Source of the DNA: a bacterium
GTDB taxonomy: Bacteria; Auribacterota; UBA3054
Direction of reading: 5' to 3'
NCBI GenBank assembly: GCA_017557885.1
Contig: JAFYXV010000002.1
Span: 255,056 to 319,055 of the forward strand
Length of the DNA stretch: 64,000 nt
The notes below the pieces were generated by a model that ran no database searches, was not told the DNA's origin, and was given only the letters and a program-made list of their open reading frames with translations. Every line of letters starts with the position of its first letter. The stretch's first letter is position 1. Both the position numbers and the translations under genes were made by a program. Shown here in pieces: positions 7,957-16,419 of the stretch.

Positions 7957-9390
7957 GTGAGCAAAGACTATTATTCCAATCCCTTGGTGGGCCGCTACGC
8001 CGGCGAACAGATGTCGCATCTCTTCTCAATGCAGAAACGCCTGGAAGTCTGGCGCGCGCTATGGATCGCCCTGGCCGACGAGGAACGCAAACTGGGGCTG
8101 CCCATCACCGCAAAACAGGTCAAGGAACTTGAAAAATACGCCACCGACATCAACTTTGACGTCGCAGAAAAATACGAACGCGAAGTGCGCCACGACGTGA
8201 TGGCCCACGTGAAGGCTTACGGCGACCAGGCCAAAAGCGCCGCAGGCATCATCCACCTGGGCGCCACCAGCTGCTATGTCACCGACAACGCCGACCTCAT
8301 CATCTACCGCGACGCCCTGCGCCTCGTGTCCGACCATCTCGTTGACGTCATGCGCTCCCTGGCGGCCTTCTGCGAAAAATACCGGAAGCTTCCCACTCTG
8401 GGCTTCACCCATCTCCAGCCGGCGCAGCTTACCACCGTGGGAAAAAGAGCCTCCCTCTGGCTCCAGGATCTGCAGCTTGATTTTGAAAACGTCCAGTTCG
8501 CCATAGAAAAGCTCAGGTTCCGCGGCATCAAGGGAACCACCGGCACCCAGGCCAGCTTCATGGAGCTTTTCAAGGGCGACCAGAAGAAGATCAAAGCCCT
8601 GGACAAAGCCCTCGCCAAGCGTTTCAATTTCAGCGCCGCCTACGCCGTGGGCGGCCAGACTTATCCGAGAAAAGTTGACGCCGACGTAATGCATCCTCTG
8701 GTCACGCTGGCTCTTTCCGCCTGCAAGATGACCAACGACATCAGGTATCTCCAAAGTATCGGCGAAATAGAGGAACCGTTTGGCAAAAAGCAGATCGGCT
8801 CCTCCGCCATGGCCTACAAGAGAAACCCCATGCGCTGCGAAAGGACCGCCTCCCTCTCCAGACTGATCCTCTCTTTGGCCACCAGCCCTCAGCTCATCGC
8901 CTCCACCCAGTTCCTGGAAAGAACGCTGGACGACTCCGCCAACCGCCGCATCTCCATTCCGGAGGCCTTCCTGGCCGCCGACGCGGTCCTGGCTATCCTT
9001 AAGAACGTCTGCTCCGGATTGGTGGTCTATCCCAAAGTCATCGCCAAAAGAGTGCAGGAGAACCTCCCCTTCATGGCGACGGAAGCCATCATCATGGAAG
9101 CCGTGGCCCGGGGCAAGAGCCGCCAGGATGTCCACGAAGCCATCCGCTGCCATTCCATGGACACCGTTAAACAGATAAGAAGCGGCGGGACAAACGACCT
9201 CATCAAGCGCCTTGGCAGCGATCCGGCCATCGGCATCAGTGAAAAAGAGATCGCCGCGATCCTGGACCCCATGCGCTTCACCGGCCGCGCGCAATACCAG
9301 GTGGAGGATTATCTCAAAGAGATCATCAAACCTCTCCTGCGCCGCTACCGCCGCAACTTCCCCTCCCAGGAAGCGCAGGTAAAATACTAA
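7957..9390 (+). CDS. purB: Adenylosuccinate lyase
   Basis: This 477-residue enzyme of the fumarase/aspartase superfamily splits adenylosuccinate to AMP, and SAICAR to AICAR, in purine synthesis. The superfamily signature appears as GSSAMAYKRNPMRCER near residues 285-300, along with HLGATSCYVTDNADL and TLGFTHLQPAQLTTVGKRA. The N-terminal NPLVGRYAGEQMSHLFSMQKRLEVWR and the overall length are closer to animal ADSL than to the short B. subtilis type. The start is GTG at 7957. It is co-directional with the secretin genes, an unexpected partner; purA is also in the window (62416-63900). Confidence 0.95.
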   Translation: MSKDYYSNPLVGRYAGEQMSHLFSMQKRLEVWRALWIALADEERKLGLPITAKQVKELEKYATDINFDVAEKYEREVRHDVMAHVKAYGDQAKSAAGIIHLGATSCYVTDNADLIIYRDALRLVSDHLVDVMRSLAAFCEKYRKLPTLGFTHLQPAQLTTVGKRASLWLQDLQLDFENVQFAIEKLRFRGIKGTTGTQASFMELFKGDQKKIKALDKALAKRFNFSAAYAVGGQTYPRKVDADVMHPLVTLALSACKMTNDIRYLQSIGEIEEPFGKKQIGSSAMAYKRNPMRCERTASLSRLILSLATSPQLIASTQFLERTLDDSANRRISIPEAFLAADAVLAILKNVCSGLVVYPKVIAKRVQENLPFMATEAIIMEAVARGKSRQDVHEAIRCHSMDTVKQIRSGGTNDLIKRLGSDPAIGISEKEIAAILDPMRFTGRAQYQVEDYLKEIIKPLLRRYRRNFPSQEAQVKY

Positions 9391-9393
9391 AAA

Positions 9394-10449
9394 GTGGCTT
9401 ATTCCTTTGATAACTTTAGCAGCCTCGCCAACGACCCCTTCGCGGACGTCAACGAGCAGATAAAGGATATCGAGCCTCTGGTCTTCGATAAAGGCGAAGA
9501 CAACACTTTCATCGCCTGCTTCAGGCGCTATCTGGCAGCCTGCGGCGACAATTTCCCCTACTATCTTCTGATGGCCGTCTCCGGCGCCGCCTTCCGTCTT
9601 CAGATACACTACGCCGGCTGGCGCCTTGTCTCATTGGACGCCGCCTGCGGCCAAAACCTCCTGCCCTTCCTCTATGAACAGACCGGGCACACTTTTGAGG
9701 AGCGCTGGATCTGCGCTTCAAGGGAGCGCCACGAAGCGGTGAAATACGAGATCCTGGAGCACCTGAAGGAAAAGCGCCCCGTCATCGGCCTTGGTCTGGA
9801 CGGCTACGCCCGCTACGGCCTGGTGACAGGCATCCGCCCGGGAGGGATCCTCATAGCCCAGGACTATTCCCTGAGTTTCTATCCCCATCCCGTCTCCGAG
9901 GAGATGGTCTGGTGCTATTTCATGGGCAAGAAAGATCGGCAAAAAAAGCCCACAGCGGAAAAAGACCTTTACATCGCCGGCTTCCGCCAGGCCCTCAAAA
10001 TGGCAAGATTGGAAAGAGTCCACGGCTATTACCTTGGCCAGACCGCCTACGCCTACTGGTACGCCACGCTGGTCAACCCCCAGCACCACGACCCCATAAG
10101 CCAGGACTGGCGGGCCCAGGAACGCAACGAGGGCAATTACCAGCTTATGAAGGATCTTCTGCACTCCCGCACCCAGGCCGCCCTGTTCTGCCGGGAGACC
10201 GCCCTCAACTACCCGGAGACCGCCACCTTCGCGGAAGCCGCCGCCACCTGCTTCGACGCCATGACTGAGGAGATCAGGCCCTTTTTGGACCGTCACATCG
10301 TCAGGCCCGCCGCCCACATCAACCAGGCCCGCCCCTGGACGCTCCGTGAGCGCCGCCAGCAGGCCAAAGCCCTGCAGAGGGTATCCGATATCGAATTAAA
10401 GGCGATCCCCCTTTTAGAGGCCGCCCTGACAATTTTAGAAGGAAAATAG
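9394..10449 (+). CDS. BtrH/C39-like cysteine-peptidase-fold protein of unknown role
   Basis: This 351-residue protein starts with GTG at 9394, 3 nt after purB. Residues 35-75 (NTFIACFRRYLAACGDNFPYY, then LLMAVSGAAFRL) resemble the N-terminal Cys-containing region of BtrH-like proteins, a papain/C39-related fold found in acyl transfer and some peptide-handling proteins. A central GLDGYARYGLVTGIRPGGILIAQDY could supply a catalytic or structural strand. The C-terminal 150 residues are helical and not recognised. It may be an enzyme acting on thioesters or peptides, but no substrate can be named. It belongs to the run of closely packed genes from 4298 to 12012. Confidence 0.8.
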   Translation: MAYSFDNFSSLANDPFADVNEQIKDIEPLVFDKGEDNTFIACFRRYLAACGDNFPYYLLMAVSGAAFRLQIHYAGWRLVSLDAACGQNLLPFLYEQTGHTFEERWICASRERHEAVKYEILEHLKEKRPVIGLGLDGYARYGLVTGIRPGGILIAQDYSLSFYPHPVSEEMVWCYFMGKKDRQKKPTAEKDLYIAGFRQALKMARLERVHGYYLGQTAYAYWYATLVNPQHHDPISQDWRAQERNEGNYQLMKDLLHSRTQAALFCRETALNYPETATFAEAAATCFDAMTEEIRPFLDRHIVRPAAHINQARPWTLRERRQQAKALQRVSDIELKAIPLLEAALTILEGK

Positions 10450-10450
10450 C

Positions 10451-11425
10451 ATGACCTACGACATTGAGCTTCAAGTTGCCAAATCCGCCCTGCGCCAAGC
10501 CGCGCTCCTAACTTCCGGCATCCAGAAAAAACTCCTTAAAAAAGACGTCCTGGAAAAGGAAGACCGCTCCCCCGTCACGGTGGCGGACTTCGGCTCCCAG
10601 GCCCTGGTCAACCAAATTCTGGCGGAAAGCTTCCCCGCTGATCCGATGATCGCGGAAGAAGGATCCGCCGCCTTAAAGGAAGAGGAAAACCAAGCCCTCA
10701 AAGCCAGACTTGAGGAAGAAATAGGAAAATTAAGCGACCTCAAAGAAGAAGCGATCCTCAAAGCCATCGACCACGGAAGAGTGGAAACAGGCACGATCCC
10801 CGAAAGGTTCTGGACTCTCGACCCCATCGACGGCACCAAGGGATTTTTAAGAGGCGACCATTACGCCATCGCCCTGGCCCTCATAGAAAAAGGCAAAGTC
10901 AGAGCCGCCGCCCTGGCCTGTCCCAACATGCTCCTGCCCTCCGGGGAAAAAGGCCTGCTCATGCTAGCCAGCGAATATAAGGAGACCGTTTACACCTCCC
11001 TCTTCTCCGACGGACCGGAGGAAAAAACGCAAGAGAAAAAAGCCCTGGATTTCCAAAACGCCCTCATCTGCGAATCCGTGGAAAGCGGCCACACCTCCCA
11101 CTCCCGCAGCGCTCTCATAAAAGAATCTCTCGGCATCACAAAGGAGCCCTACCGCATCGACAGCCAGTGCAAATACGCCGCCGTGGCCCTGGGATTGGCC
11201 AACATCTACTTGAGGCTTCCCAGCCAAAAGGGCTACAAGGAAAAGATCTGGGACCATGCCGCGGGCAAAATGATCGTGGAAAGAGCCGGCGGCGCCGTCA
11301 CCGACACCCTGGGAAATCCCCTGGACTTCACCACGCCTCCCCTTCTCTCAAACAACCTGGGCGTCGTGGCCTCCAAAAATATCGACCACGCCAGACTCAT
11401 AGAAGCCGTTAAAAATTCCGAATAA
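10451..11425 (+). CDS. 3'(2'),5'-bisphosphate nucleotidase (HAL2/CysQ-like)
   Basis: This 324-residue protein belongs to the inositol monophosphatase superfamily. Metal-binding motifs are visible: DRSPVTVADFGSQ, AEEG, and the key FWTLDPIDGTKGFLRGDHYAIAL around residues 118-140. The late motif KIWDHAAGKMIVERAGG supplies the last metal ligand. The 'GTKGFLRG' wording is typical of HAL2-type enzymes, which remove the 3' phosphate from PAP left over by sulfotransfer. This could pair with sulfur metabolism (a serine acetyltransferase begins at the left edge). It lies 1 nt after the BtrH-like gene and 2 nt before the YigZ gene. Confidence 0.88.
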   Translation: MTYDIELQVAKSALRQAALLTSGIQKKLLKKDVLEKEDRSPVTVADFGSQALVNQILAESFPADPMIAEEGSAALKEEENQALKARLEEEIGKLSDLKEEAILKAIDHGRVETGTIPERFWTLDPIDGTKGFLRGDHYAIALALIEKGKVRAAALACPNMLLPSGEKGLLMLASEYKETVYTSLFSDGPEEKTQEKKALDFQNALICESVESGHTSHSRSALIKESLGITKEPYRIDSQCKYAAVALGLANIYLRLPSQKGYKEKIWDHAAGKMIVERAGGAVTDTLGNPLDFTTPPLLSNNLGVVASKNIDHARLIEAVKNSE

Positions 11426-11427
11426 AA

Positions 11428-12012
11428 GTGGAAAGCTTCCTGACCATAAAAGCCAAAAAAGAGGCGGAACTCAAGGAGCAGAGATCAGAGTTCATCGCCT
11501 ACGTCTCCCCCGCCGAGACCAGGGAGGAGGCCATGGCTTTTCTTGATTCCATAAGGAAGCTGCATCCCCAGGCCACCCACTGCTGCTGGGCTTACAGAGT
11601 AGGCGCGCCCGACGAGCCCACCTCCTATTACAGCGACGACGGCGAGCCCTCCGGCACCGCGGGGCAGCCCATCCTCCAATCCCTGGAGAAAGAAGAATTG
11701 CAGAACGCCGTGCTGGCGGTTGTGAGATATTTCGGCGGCATCAAGCTGGGCGTCCGGGGACTTATCGACACCTACCGCGCCGCCGCGGAAAACGTCCTGA
11801 AAACAACAGAAAAAATTAAAAAGCAAGCCACAGAAGAGATCCCCTTCTCCTGCCCTTACTCCTTTTACAACACCCTTCTTTACAAAACGGAAAAACTGGA
11901 AGGCGAAATTAAAGACGCCTCCTTCGGCGAACTCGTCCAGGGCCGCGTCGTGCTGCCCAGGACGAACGCTCCTCAAATCAAAGCCTTCCTGGAAGAGATC
12001 AGGCATTCCTGA
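11428..12012 (+). CDS. YigZ/IMPACT family protein
   Basis: This 194-residue protein begins with GTG at 11428. It contains the UPF0029/IMPACT core, seen as HCCWAYRVG, SYYSDDGEPSGTAGQPIL and VVRYFGGIKLGVRGLIDTY. The C-terminal quarter is the ferredoxin-like second domain of YigZ proteins. In eukaryotes the IMPACT domain antagonises GCN2 activation, while the bacterial role is unsettled. It is the last gene in the run that starts with the secretin. No terminator hairpin was seen after it, only about 65 nt before the next promoter. Confidence 0.92.
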   Translation: MESFLTIKAKKEAELKEQRSEFIAYVSPAETREEAMAFLDSIRKLHPQATHCCWAYRVGAPDEPTSYYSDDGEPSGTAGQPILQSLEKEELQNAVLAVVRYFGGIKLGVRGLIDTYRAAAENVLKTTEKIKKQATEEIPFSCPYSFYNTLLYKTEKLEGEIKDASFGELVQGRVVLPRTNAPQIKAFLEEIRHS

Positions 12013-12073
12013 CACAGCGCTTTGCAGAACGACGAGAAAGAAAGAAAAAGTCTTTTTTCTTTTCCCGAAACTT

Positions 12074-12082
12074 TGCTAAAAT
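12074..12082 (+). promoter_or_regulatory. Extended -10 element upstream of the EamA transporter
   Basis: The sequence TGCTAAAAT (hexamer TAAAAT at 12077-12082) lies 30 nt upstream of the transporter ATG. The -35 region is only T-rich. The predicted 5' leader of about 24 nt shows no clear ribosome-binding site. Confidence 0.5.
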
Positions 12083-12112
12083 ACTTCCCAATATTTTTCC
12101 TGTTTACTTTTT

Positions 12113-13015
12113 ATGACCTTCAAAAGCAAATTACTGGGTTTCTCCTTAGCCGGCATATCCGTCGTCGTCTGGGCCGCCACTTTCGTGGCGACCAAGTACC
12201 TTCTGCGCGATTTCTCCGCCCTGGAGATCCAGTATTTCCGCTTTCTTTTAGCCTACGTGGTGCTCTGGGGAATTTACCCCAAGATGGACAAAATAGAAAA
12301 GGGCGACGAAAAATTATTTTTCTTCCTCGGTCTTACCGGCGCAGCCCTATACCAGATGCTGGAAAACTGCGCGCTCTACTATTCCACCGCCTCCAACGTC
12401 TCCATCATCGTGGGCGCCGCGCCCATCATGACCGCCATCGTCGGCCGCTTCTGGCTTAAGACCAAATTAAGGCCCGCCTTCTGGCCTGGACTTTTCCTGG
12501 CCATGGCCGGCATAGTTTTGGTCAGCACGAAAGGCAATTTCTCCCTGCAGCTTCACCCTCTGGGCGACCTTTTGGCCGTTGGCTGCATGATGTCCTGGGG
12601 CTTCTATTCCCTGGTCATGGACAGGCTGAACGAAAAAGGCTATTCCCAGTTCTTCCAGATCAGGCGCTCCTTCTTCTGGGCCCTCGTGACGCTGCTCCCC
12701 TTATTCCTTTTAAGCCCCATAAAAGAGCTTCACGGCCTCTTCGGCCTTAGCTTAGACTTCGCAAGGCTCCTTAAGCTTAATTTCCTCCTGCCCTTGCTTT
12801 TCCTCGGCATCCTGGCCTCCGCCGTCAGTTTCGTGACCTGGAACAAAGCCTCCCAGATCATAGGCACCGTAAAATGCGCCGTGGGCATTTATCTCTGCCC
12901 CATCATCACGCTCCTTTTAGCCTGGGCGACGCTGGGCGAAACGCCCTGCGCCATGAGCCTCCTCGGCACCGCCCTTATCTTGATCGGCGTTTTCATCACC
13001 TCATTGAAAGGCTAA
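12113..13015 (+). CDS. EamA/DMT family membrane transporter
   Basis: This 300-residue protein has about ten hydrophobic helices in two repeated halves, the standard EamA (RhaT/YdcZ-like) arrangement. Conserved features are VVWAATFVATKYLLRDFSALEI near the N-terminus, VSIIVGAAPIMTAIVG at the end of the first half, and CAVGIYLCPIITLLLAWATLGE at the end of the second. Members export or import small metabolites such as amino acids and nucleotides. The substrate cannot be read from sequence. It has its own extended -10 promoter and stands as a single gene. Confidence 0.92.
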   Translation: MTFKSKLLGFSLAGISVVVWAATFVATKYLLRDFSALEIQYFRFLLAYVVLWGIYPKMDKIEKGDEKLFFFLGLTGAALYQMLENCALYYSTASNVSIIVGAAPIMTAIVGRFWLKTKLRPAFWPGLFLAMAGIVLVSTKGNFSLQLHPLGDLLAVGCMMSWGFYSLVMDRLNEKGYSQFFQIRRSFFWALVTLLPLFLLSPIKELHGLFGLSLDFARLLKLNFLLPLLFLGILASAVSFVTWNKASQIIGTVKCAVGIYLCPIITLLLAWATLGETPCAMSLLGTALILIGVFITSLKG

Positions 13016-13270
13016 AAAAGGCCCGTGGTGCGGTCTTGAAAATCCAAGTTCATTGCTGCTCACTTTCAAAATTTCAACATTTTTAAAGTTTCGAAAGTGC
13101 GGAGCCCAGTTGGAAAATCAGACGCTCCTTTTTCTAGGCGCTCGTCACGCTGAGTCGCTACTCAAACAGTGCATTGCTAAATAACGCGTTTTACGATAGA
13201 ACGATATTGCTATTTTAAAAAAAGGGAACATGTACCCGAAAATTGAAATAGGAATAATTTTTCAAGCAAT
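13016..13270. other. Non-coding interval with a decayed terminator-like copy
   Basis: No gene is visible in about 255 nt. The segment at 13014-13043 looks like a worn copy of the terminator and flank at 13271-13303: both have an A-run, then ggcccg, then a GC-rich stretch, then cttgaaa. The following bases also loosely resemble the 3' end of the SUMF1-like gene. It may be the remnant of a duplicated exported-protein gene. Confidence 0.4.
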
Positions 13271-13297
13271 AAAAAAAGGCCCGCGGACGCGGGCCTT
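13271..13297 (-). terminator. Rho-independent terminator of the SUMF1-like gene
   Basis: An 8-bp perfect stem (13278-13285 with 13288-13295, GGCCCGCG type) is followed on the minus strand by a run of seven T from 13277 down to 13271. It lies 19 nt after the stop codon. Confidence 0.9.
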
Positions 13298-13315
13298 GAA
13301 ATGTTAAAATCACAT

Positions 13316-14890
13316 CTACTCGCTTTGAACCAGGACAACGCGGAAGCCGCTCAGATTGCTGCATCTGTGGGGGTATCCGCGGTAGTAGCGGTTGGCGGAG
13401 CGGCAACTGTAAGCTAAGAGATTCCAGCCGCCGCCGCGGATCACCCGTAACGATCCCACACTAGGCCCATACGGCTCCGTCGCGGGAGTTGTGCCCAGGT
13501 CTTCCTCAAACCAATCCCGGCACCATTCATACACGTTGCCAAGCATATCGTACAAATCCCAGGCGTTGGGTTGATATGAACCTACGGCTGTGTGTTCGCC
13601 ATAACCACCTTTGCCGTCGTCGCGGTTAAAACAGTAACGAGCCAACTTGGCCAGGCTCCCGTCGCTATATGTATTGGTAATATTACTGCCATCGTTAAGC
13701 GCCGTGGTCGTGCCTGCCCTGCAGGCATATTCCCACTGTGCTTCAGTGGGAAGATCGAAAGTCATTTGAGTTTTGGAGCGAAGTTTGCCAAAAAAGGAGT
13801 CTTCGTCCACGTCATAACCATAAGGCCAGCTCGCGCCTTTATCATTTCCACGAAGCATATCGTATGAAACGCTTTCCACAGGCCTGGTCGCTCCTACATA
13901 TTCTGACGGTTCCATTCCGGTAATCAATTCGTATTGCTTCTGCGTCGTTTCAAAAACGCCAATGTAAAAAGCGTTTGTCAAAGTTACCTGGTGCTGAGTT
14001 TCGAAAATACCAACATCAATGGGAATTCTACCTAATTCATTAGTGGGGCAGCCCATCACGAAGGTTCCGGGCTCGATCCTCCTTAAGACAAGCTTCGTAG
14101 TCTTGTATTCTTCCGTCCAGCCACCTTCCGGCACATCGTCAAGATAGCTTATCGCAAAGCTAGTTGCGTTGGTTCCGCCGGAAAGATCGATCACCATGTA
14201 CAATCTGTTTGTCTCTGCCGGAGGGGCGGGAGGAACATACCCGCCAACAAACGCGGGGGAGGCGGCGTTGGGAAGAAACTTGAACGCCGCCGTCGCCTTG
14301 CCCTTCGCGTTGGCGGAAAACTTGACTTGCAGATCCGCGCCTTTACTTGCGTGCTTAAAGTTTTTGCCAACAAGTTCAGGAGTGAAAGCGTAGGCGGCGA
14401 CGCTTCCGGAGCTGTTTTCGTGGGACAGTATGTCCAAAACCGCTGCCTTTTGCGTCTTGAAGTTGTCGATTTCTTTCGTATCTATCGTTCCGGAAGATTT
14501 CAAAGACGCTTGCGTTGGTTTGTTTGTTTCGGTCCCGACCACAAAGGCAAAATTCGCGGCAACGTCTTTTTCCGCCCAACTGAATTTTCCTTTTTTCGAT
14601 TTGACGGAGATCTTTTGGGTAGCGGTCTTCGTCCCGAAACCATTCTTCGCTTCGGGAAGCAGTGTCGGAACAGAAAGGCAGCTGCCGAGAGCGTTGCAGA
14701 TCGAGACGCTGCTCTCCCCTTCTGCAAGCGCTTTCATGGCGGTTTCGCTAAGCGTTCCGCTCAGCTTAAGCGTGGTCTTACCCTTAACATATTTTTGAAC
14801 GTTCACGACTTCCTGCGTGACAGTGTCGGATAACGCCGCTCCCGCCGTAAAGAAAATTATGGCAAAGAAAGTCAGGATATATCTTTTCGT
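13316..14890 (-). CDS. Secreted SUMF1/FGE-sulfatase-domain protein with apparent ACG start
   Basis: About 524 residues if translation starts at the ACG at 14890-14888. From there the protein reads (M)KRYILTFFAIIFFTAGAALS, a complete signal peptide. A poorly conserved N-terminal region follows, with an LSG(T/G)-type segment. A C-terminal SUMF1/formylglycine-generating-enzyme-like domain starts at about residue 270. Its features are PGTFVMGCP, FETTQKQYELITG, LPTEAQWEYACRAGT, MLGNVYEWCRDWFEE and RVIRGGGWN. Many such domains in PVC genomes are non-catalytic C-type-lectin-fold modules, and I cannot confirm the FGE cysteines. No in-frame ATG or GTG exists upstream of the signal peptide. It is monocistronic, with its own terminator. 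Confidence 0.88.
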   Translation of the reverse strand, partial: TKRYILTFFAIIFFTAGAALSDTVTQEVVNVQKYVKGKTTLKLSGTLSETAMKALAEGESSVSICNALGSCLSVPTLLPEAKNGFGTKTATQKISVKSKKGKFSWAEKDVAANFAFVVGTETNKPTQASLKSSGTIDTKEIDNFKTQKAAVLDILSHENSSGSVAAYAFTPELVGKNFKHASKGADLQVKFSANAKGKATAAFKFLPNAASPAFVGGYVPPAPPAETNRLYMVIDLSGGTNATSFAISYLDDVPEGGWTEEYKTTKLVLRRIEPGTFVMGCPTNELGRIPIDVGIFETQHQVTLTNAFYIGVFETTQKQYELITGMEPSEYVGATRPVESVSYDMLRGNDKGASWPYGYDVDEDSFFGKLRSKTQMTFDLPTEAQWEYACRAGTTTALNDGSNITNTYSDGSLAKLARYCFNRDDGKGGYGEHTAVGSYQPNAWDLYDMLGNVYEWCRDWFEEDLGTTPATEPYGPSVGSLRVIRGGGWNLLAYSCRSANRYYRGYPHRCSNLSGFRVVLVQSE

Positions 14891-14895
14891 TTGAT

Positions 14896-14900
14896 CCTCC
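14896..14900 (-). promoter_or_regulatory. Ribosome-binding site that points to an ACG start
   Basis: On the minus strand a perfect GGAGG (14900-14896) sits 5 nt before the codon ACG at 14890-14888. The codons that follow spell a full signal peptide. No ATG, GTG or TTG lies at a usable distance in this frame. Confidence 0.75.
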
Positions 14901-14984
14901 GAAAAAACAAGCTTGCCAATGGTTAACCGTATCTTGCTTTCTTTTACAATGTTATCAAAAAAGCCGATTTTTTGTATATGCAAC

Positions 14985-15018
14985 AAAAAAGGCCCGCGTC
15001 AGTCCGCGGGCCTTTTTT
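14985..15018 (-). terminator. Terminator of the beta-helix gene (symmetrical)
   Basis: An 8-bp GGCCCGCG stem (14991-14998 with 15005-15012) is flanked by six A on the left and six T on the right, so it could work in both directions. The minus-strand gene ending at 15039 is the only one needing it. Confidence 0.9.
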
Positions 15019-15038
15019 CATTCGCTGTCGTTTGCTTT

Positions 15039-16355
15039 TTACTTGATGTTCTGAGCGCCTTTGCCGGGGATGGCGCCGAAGAGTTTCAGGGCGTCTTCCA
15101 GGGGGTAGCGGTTGCCGAACATGTCGACTTTGGAAACGATCGTGCCCTGCTGCGGGAGGCCCAAAACGGAACGGAGAGCGTTCAGTTTGTCGGTGTCCAG
15201 AGTCGCGGTCTCGGAATACTTCATGGAGAGGAAGGCGTTGAGGTACGGGGCGTTCAGGCGGCCTTTGAAGACGTTGGGATCTTCAAGCGTGGTGTTTTCC
15301 TGAGCGCTTTCGATGCCGAAGTTGCCTTCCATGTCATCCTCGAAGTCCTCGACTTTGACTTTGATGATGGAGGGGGATTTCGTGACCTGAGCGTCGGACT
15401 GACGGTTCAGGAAGAAGACGTTGCCGTCCAGTTTCGTCTTTTTGGTCTTGTCGAGGCCCTTGGTGTTGTCGAAGCCACTGAGCACGCTGAGGCCGATGAC
15501 GTTGTCCTTGATCTCGGAATTCATGTTGGCGTTGACTCGGACGCCGAAGCCCATGTCAGAGAGCTCGCTGGTGCGGCTCCAGGTGTAGAGGACGGTGTTG
15601 TTCTTGAAGAGCCACTGCACGGCGCCCTGCTCGGGGTTGGAGCTGATGACGTCGGCGCCAATCATGAGGTTGTTGCAGAAGACGTTGTTCTCCATGATGA
15701 CCTTGCCCTTGTACCAGTTGAGGTTCACGGCGATGTTGCCGGCGTTCACGAAAGCGCAGTTCTTGAAGGTGATGTCGCCTTCGGCTCTGTTGGCGGTGGC
15801 GGCGTAGACCAGATAGCGCTTGCTGGAAGCAAAGGGCGTGTCGCCCTTGGCCGGGGGCTCCAGCCACATGCCGGTGTCAACGCCTTCCGGTTTGCCCTTG
15901 GTGGCGTGATAGCTCTGGGCTAAGCCGTCGTCGAAGATGAGGCCGTCGAAGACCATGTTGACGCCCTTGGGAGCCGGTTTGGTCTTGTCGAATTCGATGG
16001 TGAAGATGCCCAAGCCCGTTCCCTTCTTGTCGTTGTTTTCGTTCAGGGGCTGGAACATGGTCTTGTACTTCAGAGGATCTCTTTCACTGAAGTCGGCTTT
16101 GTAGCCGCCGATTATGGAAACGGGCTTGTCAATAAGGAACCAGTTGCATTTCAGGTTGCCGGGATAGATGCCTTCGGCCAGGTGGATGGTGTCGCCGTCC
16201 TGGGCTTTTTCCAAAGCTTTCCAGAGGCTCTTCAAAGGCTCTTCCTTGGTGCCTTCCTTGCTGTTCTTACCGGTGGAGAGAGAAACGTAGATGTCGCCGG
16301 CCATAAGGGAACCGGAAACGGCAAGCAGGGCCAGAAGCATAAAGACTTTTTTCAT
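15039..16355 (-). CDS. Secreted right-handed beta-helix protein (DUF1565-like)
   Basis: This 438-residue protein begins with signal peptide MKKVFMLLALLAVSGSLMAG. The next residues read DIYVSLSTGKNSKEGTKEEPLKSLWKALE and GDTIHLAEGIYPG. This is the usual opening of DUF1565-type parallel beta-helix proteins (pectin-lyase fold). The middle contains the repeated N- and V-rich rungs expected of a beta-helix (KNCAFVNAGNIAVNLNWYKGKVIMENNVFCNN). It shares this opening with the helix modules of the giant proteins at 41888-52551 but lacks a PEP-CTERM tail. Likely an extracellular or periplasmic carbohydrate-binding or surface protein; catalysis cannot be claimed. It lies downstream of the alpha-galactosidase, which may be read through into it. 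Confidence 0.88.
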   Translation of the reverse strand: MKKVFMLLALLAVSGSLMAGDIYVSLSTGKNSKEGTKEEPLKSLWKALEKAQDGDTIHLAEGIYPGNLKCNWFLIDKPVSIIGGYKADFSERDPLKYKTMFQPLNENNDKKGTGLGIFTIEFDKTKPAPKGVNMVFDGLIFDDGLAQSYHATKGKPEGVDTGMWLEPPAKGDTPFASSKRYLVYAATANRAEGDITFKNCAFVNAGNIAVNLNWYKGKVIMENNVFCNNLMIGADVISSNPEQGAVQWLFKNNTVLYTWSRTSELSDMGFGVRVNANMNSEIKDNVIGLSVLSGFDNTKGLDKTKKTKLDGNVFFLNRQSDAQVTKSPSIIKVKVEDFEDDMEGNFGIESAQENTTLEDPNVFKGRLNAPYLNAFLSMKYSETATLDTDKLNALRSVLGLPQQGTIVSKVDMFGNRYPLEDALKLFGAIPGKGAQNIK

Positions 16356-16396
16356 GTAAATCTCCTTATTTTTAATTATGGGGTAACTTCAGGTTA

Positions 16397-16405
16397 ATTT
16401 TAGCA
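16397..16405 (-). promoter_or_regulatory. Extended -10 element for the beta-helix gene
   Basis: On the minus strand TGCTAAAAT occupies 16405-16397, 42 nt upstream of the ATG at 16355 and overlapping no gene. A -35 element is not evident. Confidence 0.45.
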
Positions 16406-16419
16406 AAAAAAGGGAATGA

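Noticed and set aside
8059-9609. 516-codon frame opposite purB
   Set aside because: It covers a clear adenylosuccinate lyase on the plus strand; no family features in the reverse reading.
12022-12459. 145-codon frame overlapping the EamA gene start
   Set aside because: Different frame from a clear transporter and no domain; its start lies before the promoter of the transporter.
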